Of a stretch of DNA of 32,521 nt, positions 27,568 to 32,521 are shown piece after piece. Each line of letters begins with the position of its first letter. Positions within the stretch are counted from its first letter, which is position 1. Source of the stretch: Chitinophagaceae bacterium. GTDB lineage: Bacteria > Bacteroidota > Bacteroidia > Chitinophagales > Chitinophagaceae. Location of the stretch: NCBI GenBank assembly GCA_947372105.1, contig CANBSH010000023.1:1-32521 (forward strand). The letters run 5' to 3'. The position numbers were made by a program, and so were the translations under genes. The notes under the pieces are model-generated. The model had not been told where the DNA came from and did no database searches. It saw nothing but the letters and a program-made list of their open reading frames with translations.

Positions 27568-27765
27568 CTATCCTTCAATCTTTCCACTGAAAATTTGTTG
27601 CTTGTAAATCGCCTTTAATACTTCGAAACGACGTTGTACAGATGGTTTCACATAAGCTTGACGAGCACGTAACTTTAATAAAGTCTTACTCTTCTCAAAT
27701 TTCTTTTTATACTTTTTGAGCGCTTTGTCGATGTTTTCGCAATCTTTTGAATCAATAATTAACAT
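27568..27765 (-). CDS. rpsU: 30S ribosomal protein bS21
   Basis: bS21 is a small basic subunit protein near the 3' end of 16S rRNA. In Bacteroidota ribosomes it helps to hide the anti-Shine-Dalgarno sequence. The 65-residue protein has the usual start (MLIIDSKDCENIDKALKKYKKKFEK) and the basic LRARQAYVKPSVQRRFEVLKAIYK core. It has a full promoter with correct -33/-7 spacing, a strong SD sequence unlike any other gene here, and its own terminator, so it is an independent unit. The SD suggests feedback: ribosomes lacking bS21 would expose the anti-SD and favour rpsU mRNA. Confidence 0.97.
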   Translation of the reverse strand: MLIIDSKDCENIDKALKKYKKKFEKSKTLLKLRARQAYVKPSVQRRFEVLKAIYKQQIFSGKIEG

Positions 27766-27773
27766 AATATATA

Positions 27774-27779
27774 CCTCCT
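27774..27779 (-). promoter_or_regulatory. Strong Shine-Dalgarno sequence of rpsU
   Basis: AGGAGG lies on the minus strand 8 bases before the rpsU ATG, within GAGGAGGT. It is the only clear SD before any of the recognised genes in the window. Confidence 0.9.
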
Positions 27780-27797
27780 CAGGTGTTTTTAGGGTAG

Positions 27798-27827
27798 CAA
27801 AGATAGGAATTTGAATGAAATAACCAA
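27798..27827 (-). promoter_or_regulatory. Promoter of rpsU
   Basis: On the minus strand a TTG (27825-27827), a 19-base spacer and TATCTTTG (27798-27805) match the Bacteroidota sigma-ABfr consensus in both sequence and spacing. The predicted transcript starts about 27 bases before the ATG and includes the SD. Confidence 0.8.
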
Positions 27828-27832
27828 ATTAT

Positions 27833-29698
27833 CTATAAATCTTTATCATCTATCCCCTTTCCTTTTAAAGCAGATGAAATAGCTTGGTCCATAACACGCT
27901 CTGCAAAGGGTCTAGAAATATCGTTTAATTCCTCGGTTTTAGTCTGAATTAAGTTCTTGTCTTCCATAGTGATAGCTAATTGAAGGGCTTGCATGGCTAA
28001 TGCAGTTTGCTTCAATTCGTCGGGGCTTAATAACGCGCTATTTTTAGTGATAAATTTCTCTGTGACATCTAGCATTTGTTCTGCTTCGGTGCTGGCTTCT
28101 ACCAAGGCACGCTTTTGAATATCTTCCTTTGCATGGGTAATGCTTTCTAATAATCTTTGTTCCACTTCTTCGTCGGTCAATCCATATTGAGGTTTAATTT
28201 CAATAGTTTGAGCTACCCCACTTCTTAACTCTTTTGCTTTTACTTGTAAAATGCCATCTGCATTAATTAAGAAAGTCACTTCCACTTTGGGAAGACCTGC
28301 TGGCATAGCCGGAATTCCTGTCAAAGTAAAGGCACCTAATTTCCGATTGTCTTTTACTAAATCTCTTTCCCCTTGATAAATGGCAATATTGATTCCTGAT
28401 TGTGCATCTTTTTGTGTGGTATATTGTCTTCCTGCTTGAGTAGGTATTTTTGAATTTCTAGGTAATAAAACATCCATCAATCCTCCCATCGTTTCAATGC
28501 CTAAACTAAGTGGTGTGATATCTAACAAAAGCATGTTTTGATTATTTCCTGCTAATATATCGGCTTGCACTGCAGCCCCTAATGCCACTACTTCATCAGG
28601 ATTCACACTATCATTCACTACTTGTTTGAAAAATTCAGACACAGTTGATTTTACAAAAGGTACACGAGTACTACCTCCAACCATTAATACCGTATCAATC
28701 ACTGCCACCGTTAACCCTGCATCCTGCATTGCTTTCTCGCAACACTGAATTGTTTTTTGAACAATTGGCTGAATCAATGTTTCAAAAACTTCTTTGGTGA
28801 TAGAGATTTTTTCTCCTGCAAATTCGGATTCAAAAATGGATTGTGTTGATAATGCAATCTTAGCTTTTTCTGCAGCTAATCTTAATTCTTGTTTTAATTG
28901 CGTGTGCTGATCTAAATTATCTAAAGACCATTGCTTCATCCAATATTCAATAATGGCACGATCTAAATCGTCTCCTCCCAAATAAGTATCTCCATTCGTG
29001 CTTAATACTTCAAATATGCCATTGGATATTTTTAAAATAGAAATGTCAAATGTACCTCCCCCTAAATCATACACTGCGATAGTTTTATCTTCGGTCGGAT
29101 TCATTCCTAATCCATATGCTAAACTTGCGGCAGTAGGTTCGTTTATAATTCTTAACACATCTAACCCTGCTAGCTTTCCTGCATCACGCGTAGCTTGACG
29201 TTGTGTGTCATTAAAATAAGCTGGCACCGTAATGACTGCTTTAGTCACGGGTGTTTTTAAAATATGTTCAGCCCTCTTTTTTAATTCACTTAATATAAAA
29301 GAAGATAAATCGATGGGAGAATAAAATTGATTTCCCACTTGCACTTTTACTAAACTATCTCTGTTATCATCAATAATTTTGTATGCGAAAAAATCCTGAT
29401 GCTCCCTTATGTCTTTATAACTTTTACCCATTAATCGCTTTGCACTAAAAATGGTGTTTTGTGGATCAGATTCTAAATATGGTTTTGCTTGCGCTCCTAC
29501 TTCGGCATTTCCAAAAGCATCAAAATGCACAATGCTTGGAACAATGCTACTTCCATCAAATTCCTTTAATGCAGTAGGTTGTTTGGTATCGGGATGGATG
29601 ATGGCTACTAAACTATTGGTGGTGCCCAAATCAATACCCACAATAATTTCAGGTTGTTGCAAACTTCCTGTTGCAATATTAATTCCAATCTTAGCCAT
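27833..29698 (-). CDS. hscA: Fe-S assembly chaperone HscA (Hsp70 family)
   Basis: The 621-residue Hsp70 protein fits HscA better than DnaK. The N-terminal extension before GIDLGTTNS (Asp23-Ser29), the short 616-620 length, and the C-terminal [21 protein letters not shown] (compare E. coli [21 protein letters not shown]) are HscA features. Other motifs are [43 protein letters not shown] and the substrate domain [17 protein letters not shown]. HscA with HscB helps transfer clusters from IscU. No isc gene or hscB is adjacent, so it stands alone. A -7 element precedes it closely. Confidence 0.88.
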   Translation of the reverse strand: MAKIGINIATGSLQQPEIIVGIDLGTTNSLVAIIHPDTKQPTALKEFDGSSIVPSIVHFDAFGNAEVGAQAKPYLESDPQNTIFSAKRLMGKSYKDIREHQDFFAYKIIDDNRDSLVKVQVGNQFYSPIDLSSFILSELKKRAEHILKTPVTKAVITVPAYFNDTQRQATRDAGKLAGLDVLRIINEPTAASLAYGLGMNPTEDKTIAVYDLGGGTFDISILKISNGIFEVLSTNGDTYLGGDDLDRAIIEYWMKQWSLDNLDQHTQLKQELRLAAEKAKIALSTQSIFESEFAGEKISITKEVFETLIQPIVQKTIQCCEKAMQDAGLTVAVIDTVLMVGGSTRVPFVKSTVSEFFKQVVNDSVNPDEVVALGAAVQADILAGNNQNMLLLDITPLSLGIETMGGLMDVLLPRNSKIPTQAGRQYTTQKDAQSGINIAIYQGERDLVKDNRKLGAFTLTGIPAMPAGLPKVEVTFLINADGILQVKAKELRSGVAQTIEIKPQYGLTDEEVEQRLLESITHAKEDIQKRALVEASTEAEQMLDVTEKFITKNSALLSPDELKQTALAMQALQLAITMEDKNLIQTKTEELNDISRPFAERVMDQAISSALKGKGIDDKDL

Positions 29699-29711
29699 TT
29701 AAAAAATTTTA

Positions 29712-29719
29712 CAAATGTA
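29712..29719 (-). promoter_or_regulatory. Promoter -7 element of hscA
   Basis: TACATTTG on the minus strand matches TAnnTTTG and lies 13 bases before the hscA ATG. A -33 TTG is not visible. The implied 5' UTR is under 10 bases. Confidence 0.5.
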
Positions 29720-29760
29720 CTACCCTCGCTCCTTTTTATCCTTGCGAATTTAGGAATGAT

Positions 29761-30156
29761 TTATGCTGTAGTGTGAATCAATTCGGTTTTTGAAAAAGTA
29801 TCATGCAAGGGTTTATCATTCCAAGCAAGGCCAAACATAGATAATAAGGTGGTGCGCACCGTTGCTCTAATAAAAAACTGTCCTATGTTGGGGCGTTTCC
29901 CATTGTATGAAATCACTTTGGTATGCGTGATCATTTTGGCGGGTGTTTGTAAAAAAATAAGTTCTAATAAGAAGGTGTATATCCATGTGGTGGCAAAAAA
30001 GAAATACCCAAAACGGATACCTCTAAATCCCCAATTGTACACATAAAAATTATAGCTTCTGTACAGGATAAAAGACAAAATAAATATAAAAAGGGTGTCC
30101 AAAAAGAAGTGTAAAATTCGGGTTCCTTCGCCAATTGTTGATTTGATCGGGTTCAT
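29761..30156 (-). CDS. RDD family membrane protein
   Basis: The 131-residue protein matches the RDD domain pattern: a first span (FLDTLFIFILSFILYRSY), a second (FGYFFFATTWIYTFLLEL), the TPAKMITHTKVI motif (compare TPGKxxxGLKV) and GKRPNIGQFFIRATVRT near the C-terminus. Its function is unknown; members are often small integral membrane proteins of unclear transport role. The ATG at 30,156 is preferred over one at 30,174 (6 residues longer), because a -7 element at 30,161-30,168 would place the transcript start at or near the inner ATG. This start is almost leaderless. It is divergent from tyrS, with 52 bases between starts. Confidence 0.7.
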   Translation of the reverse strand: MNPIKSTIGEGTRILHFFLDTLFIFILSFILYRSYNFYVYNWGFRGIRFGYFFFATTWIYTFLLELIFLQTPAKMITHTKVISYNGKRPNIGQFFIRATVRTTLLSMFGLAWNDKPLHDTFSKTELIHTTA

Positions 30157-30160
30157 GATG

Positions 30161-30168
30161 CAAAAATA
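30161..30168 (-). promoter_or_regulatory. Candidate -7 element of the RDD gene
   Basis: TATTTTTGCA on the minus strand fits the consensus TAnnTTTG plus CA. The predicted start is at about 30,154-30,156, practically on the ATG, so the mRNA would be leaderless or nearly so. No -33 TTG was seen. Confidence 0.5.
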
Positions 30169-30183
30169 TTGCATTTTAGTAGT

Positions 30184-30191
30184 TATTTTTG
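30184..30191 (+). promoter_or_regulatory. Candidate -7 element of tyrS
   Basis: TATTTTTGCC on the plus strand matches TAnnTTTG. It lies 17 bases before the tyrS ATG. The divergent RDD -7 element is only 15 bases away, so the two promoters overlap. Confidence 0.5.
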
Positions 30192-30208
30192 CCTAAAGTA
30201 GACAAACT

Positions 30209-31492
30209 ATGACTTTAATACAAGAACTACGTTGGAGAGGAATGATTCAGGACATTATGCCCGGAACAGAAGAATTGTTTGAAAAAGAACAAGTATCGGG
30301 ATATATTGGATTTGATCCTACTTCGGATAGTTTACATATTGGAAGTTTAGTGCCTATTTTATTATTGATGCATTTGCAAAGAGCCGGCCACAAACCTTTT
30401 GCTTTGGTAGGTGGTGCTACAGGTATGGTGGGAGATCCTAGCGGAAAAAGTGAAGAGCGTAATTTATTAAGTGAAGAAACTTTACAATTTAATTTAGCAG
30501 GTGTTCAAAAACAATTGTCTCATTTTTTAAACTTCGATCCTAGCTTGAAAAATGCAGCCGAGATGGTGAACAACTATGATTGGTTTAAGGATTTTAGTTT
30601 TTTAAATTTTATTCGTGATGTAGGGAAACATATTACGGTGAACTACATGATGGCAAAGGATAGCGTGAAGAAAAGAATTGAAGGAGATACCGGAATGAGC
30701 TTTACCGAATTCACGTATCAATTAGTGCAGGGTTATGATTTTTACTGGTTATATAAAAATAAAAATTGCAAAGTACAAATGGGTGGTAGCGACCAATGGG
30801 GAAATATCACCACAGGTACCGAATTAATTCGTCGCAAATTAAGTGGCGAAGCTTTTGCTTTCACTTGTCCCCTAATTACTAAAACCGATGGCGGTAAATT
30901 TGGTAAAACAGAGAAGGGAAATGTTTGGTTAGATCCTGCTAAAACTTCTCCTTACCAATTTTATCAGTTTTGGTTAAATGCAAGTGATGAGGATGCAAAA
31001 AAATGGATAAAAATTTTCACCTTGCTTCCAATAGATACCATTGAAGCTTTATTATCTGAACATGAAGTTGCTCCACAACAAAGAATATTACAAAAAAAAT
31101 TAGCTGCGGAATTAACCATACTAGTGCACAGTGAAGAAGATTTACAATTTGCTTTACGTGCTACCGAAATTTTATTTGGCAACGCTACCACCGAAGTTTT
31201 ACAATCCTTAAATGAAGCGCAACTATTACAAGTGATGGAGGGAGTGCCAACTGCGACAGTTACTTTAGCGCAATTACAAGAGGGATATGACTTAGTCAAC
31301 TTATTAACCGACACTCAAATATTCCCTAGCAAAGGAGAAGCCAAAAAAATGTGGCAAGGGGGCGGACTAGGTATTAATAAAGAAAAGATTACTACTGAAT
31401 TTACAACAGTCACTACCCAACATTTATTGCAAGGCAAATACTTGTTAATTCAAAAAGGTAAAAAGAATTACTATTTAGTGATAGCTTCTTAA
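30209..31492 (+). CDS. tyrS: Tyrosyl-tRNA synthetase
   Basis: TyrRS charges tRNA-Tyr. The 427-residue class I enzyme has the Rossmann fold with [19 protein letters not shown] (the HIGH-equivalent HIGS at 43-46), the tyrosine-binding segment [19 protein letters not shown], and a KMSKS-like loop KFGKT at 230-234, which is normal in bacterial TyrRS. The C-terminal S4-like domain ([23 protein letters not shown]) binds the long variable arm. The cognate tRNA-Tyr is also in this window, at 25,612-25,694. It ends 8 bases from the convergent SGNH hydrolase stop. Confidence 0.97.
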   Translation: MTLIQELRWRGMIQDIMPGTEELFEKEQVSGYIGFDPTSDSLHIGSLVPILLLMHLQRAGHKPFALVGGATGMVGDPSGKSEERNLLSEETLQFNLAGVQKQLSHFLNFDPSLKNAAEMVNNYDWFKDFSFLNFIRDVGKHITVNYMMAKDSVKKRIEGDTGMSFTEFTYQLVQGYDFYWLYKNKNCKVQMGGSDQWGNITTGTELIRRKLSGEAFAFTCPLITKTDGGKFGKTEKGNVWLDPAKTSPYQFYQFWLNASDEDAKKWIKIFTLLPIDTIEALLSEHEVAPQQRILQKKLAAELTILVHSEEDLQFALRATEILFGNATTEVLQSLNEAQLLQVMEGVPTATVTLAQLQEGYDLVNLLTDTQIFPSKGEAKKMWQGGGLGINKEKITTEFTTVTTQHLLQGKYLLIQKGKKNYYLVIAS

Positions 31493-31500
31493 CTAGGATC

Positions 31501-32175
31501 TTACTGAGAAATAGCTTTCCACATTTCTTCTGCGACTAATGCATTTCCTTTCTCATTCAAATGCACGCCATCTGTGGTTAAGATTCCTTTAGCATCATTG
31601 TTTGGATTATTCGCTACACTGTACTCATGAAATATTTTGCGTAAATCCACTAAGCCTAATTGATTGGTTGTTGCATACTTTCTCATCCATGCACTATAAG
31701 AGTTTAAATCACCATCTTGTGTGTTGCTAAAATCATTTTTCTCTCCAATCGCTGCTGGTGTTACTATAATAACTTTTGCTCCCTGCTTTTGAATTTTTTT
31801 CACCACTGCATCATAAAACTTTCCAAACTTATCAAAGTCGGTTCCGGTTCCTGAGCTAGACTTATGCCAAACGTCATTCACTCCTATCCATATCACCACC
31901 ACATCTGGTTTTTTATCCAACACATCCGCTTCTATTCTTAAATACAAATCATATACTTTATTGCCACTAATTCCCGCTCCGTTTAATTCAAACTGTTGAT
32001 CCACCCCTTTTTGTTGCAACATATTTTGTAAAACATCAATATATCCCCCCTTATTAACTGCGGCTTGGGTGATAGAGTCACCAAAAAAAACGATTTTTTT
32101 CTTTTTATCTGATTTAAAGGATAAGGCGAACATACATGCAATGAATGTGGTTAATAATAATAATTTACTGCCCAT
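31501..32175 (-). CDS. Secreted SGNH/GDSL-family hydrolase
   Basis: The 224-residue protein has an N-terminal hydrophobic leader (LLLLTTFIACMFALSF) and a complete SGNH set: nucleophile Ser34 (FFGDSIT), Gly71 (NGAGISGN), Asn100 (WIGVND), and Asp202/His205 (DGVHLNEKG). These enzymes hydrolyse esters, such as acetyl groups on polysaccharides or lysophospholipids. Here the exported form could act on glycans, but this is inference. Cleavage may occur after Ala-Leu-Ser at about 17-19. No consensus promoter was found upstream. It converges with tyrS with no visible terminator between them. Confidence 0.88.
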   Translation of the reverse strand: MGSKLLLLTTFIACMFALSFKSDKKKKIVFFGDSITQAAVNKGGYIDVLQNMLQQKGVDQQFELNGAGISGNKVYDLYLRIEADVLDKKPDVVVIWIGVNDVWHKSSSGTGTDFDKFGKFYDAVVKKIQKQGAKVIIVTPAAIGEKNDFSNTQDGDLNSYSAWMRKYATTNQLGLVDLRKIFHEYSVANNPNNDAKGILTTDGVHLNEKGNALVAEEMWKAISQ

Positions 32176-32259
32176 AAAGTTGATTTTAATACTTGATTAT
32201 GTATTTGGATAGTTAAGTTAAGGAAATTGGATAATAAAGACCCTAAAACCCACAAATAT

Positions 32260-32290
32260 TTGGAAAATTTTACGCCGACCCCTATTTTTG
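32260..32290 (+). promoter_or_regulatory. Promoter of tRNA-Gln
   Basis: TTG (32260-32262), a 20-base spacer and TATTTTTG (32283-32290) match the Bacteroidota -33/-7 consensus exactly. Transcription would start about 20 bases before the mature tRNA 5' end. Confidence 0.8.
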
Positions 32291-32317
32291 CACTCCATTC
32301 AAAAAATGGAATAGGAT

Positions 32318-32391
32318 TGCCTGATGGTGTAACGGTAGCACAACTGTTTTTGGTGCAGTTTGTCTTGGTTCGAATCCAGGTCAGGCAACCA
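32318..32391 (+). tRNA. tRNA-Gln (anticodon TTG) with encoded CCA
   Basis: Acceptor TGCCTGA (32318-32324) pairs with TCAGGCA (32381-32387), followed by discriminator A and CCA (32389-32391). The anticodon stem ACTGT/GCAGT encloses TTTTGGT, giving anticodon TTG. The T-arm contains GGTTCGAATCC. It is a monocistronic unit with its own promoter and terminator. Confidence 0.93.
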
Positions 32392-32404
32392 AAGAAAAAA
32401 GAAG

Positions 32405-32433
32405 CCGCCCCGATTTTTCGGGGCGGTTTTTTT
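32405..32433 (+). terminator. Terminator of tRNA-Gln
   Basis: CCGCCCCG (32405-32412) pairs perfectly with CGGGGCGG (32419-32426) around a 6-base loop, followed by 7 T. It begins 14 bases after the encoded CCA. Confidence 0.93.
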
Positions 32434-32482
32434 ATGCCCGAAGAGACCCATCAAGCTGGCTTGAATGGGGCGAAGTGGGTAT

Positions 32483-32515
32483 AAAAAAACAAAGGCTGTT
32501 CCTGGAACAGCCTTT
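32483..32515 (-). terminator. Minus-strand terminator of a gene beyond the right edge
   Basis: AAAGGCTGTTCC (32491-32502) and its exact reverse complement (32504-32515) are separated by one base. Read on the minus strand the hairpin is followed by G and then 7 T. It should end a minus-strand transcript entering from the right. The gene itself is outside the window. Confidence 0.8.
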
Positions 32516-32521
32516 GCGGCT

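Noticed and set aside
32227-32484. 85-codon open frame on the plus strand
   Set aside because: It runs through the tRNA-Gln promoter, the tRNA and its terminator, with no protein family resemblance.

Overview
This window looks like a core chromosomal segment of a Bacteroidota bacterium, probably Chitinophagales or a relative. It is AT-rich. Start codons are preceded by A/T-rich stretches instead of Shine-Dalgarno sequences, with one clear exception at rpsU. Several transcription units carry the Bacteroidota -7 element TAnnTTTG. I see no phage, insertion sequence, CRISPR array or resistance island.

Left part (1-11,700), metabolism and envelope: a truncated M28 peptidase on the minus strand at the left edge. 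Next on the plus strand come a lipoprotein joining a ThuA domain to a GSDH-type sugar dehydrogenase propeller, a PLP-dependent class V aminotransferase-like protein with a Tat-like leader, and murQ, which overlaps the aminotransferase gene. anmK lies convergent to murQ, so two successive steps of MurNAc recycling sit end to end. A Gfo/Idh/MocA oxidoreductase follows. A minus-strand cluster then encodes an APC amino-acid permease, an HldE/RfaE-type heptose kinase and IspD. An OmpH/Skp-like membrane-anchored protein sits just downstream of rpoC.

Centre (11,800-25,800), the transcription/translation supercluster, all on the minus strand. In transcription order it runs tRNA-Thr(UGU), tRNA-Tyr, tRNA-Gly, tRNA-Thr(GGU), tuf, tRNA-Trp, secE, nusG, rplK, rplA, rplJ, rplL, rpoB, rpoC. 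Apart from the inserted tRNA-Trp this is the order of the E. coli thrU-tyrU-glyT-thrT-tufB-secE-nusG-rplKAJL-rpoBC region. Terminators and local promoters appear to split it into at least three units: tRNA/tuf/secE/nusG, rplKAJL and rpoBC. A structured leader at the 5' end of rplK and a kink-turn-like hairpin just before rplJ are candidate ribosomal-protein autoregulatory RNAs.

Right part (25,800-32,521): hpf (ribosome hibernation), xerC (dimer resolution), rpsU (bS21) with a strong Shine-Dalgarno sequence, hscA (Fe-S chaperone) and an RDD membrane protein, all on the minus strand. tyrS on the plus strand is divergent from the RDD gene across a very short double promoter. Then come a secreted SGNH hydrolase (minus) and a tRNA-Gln with its own canonical promoter and terminator (plus). 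A minus-strand terminator at the right edge points to a gene just outside the window.

Most of the content is well known. The most interesting points are regulatory: the lone SD at rpsU, the putative L10 and rplK leaders, the uncoupling of rpoBC from rplL, and start sites reassigned because the longest ORF would begin upstream of its own promoter.
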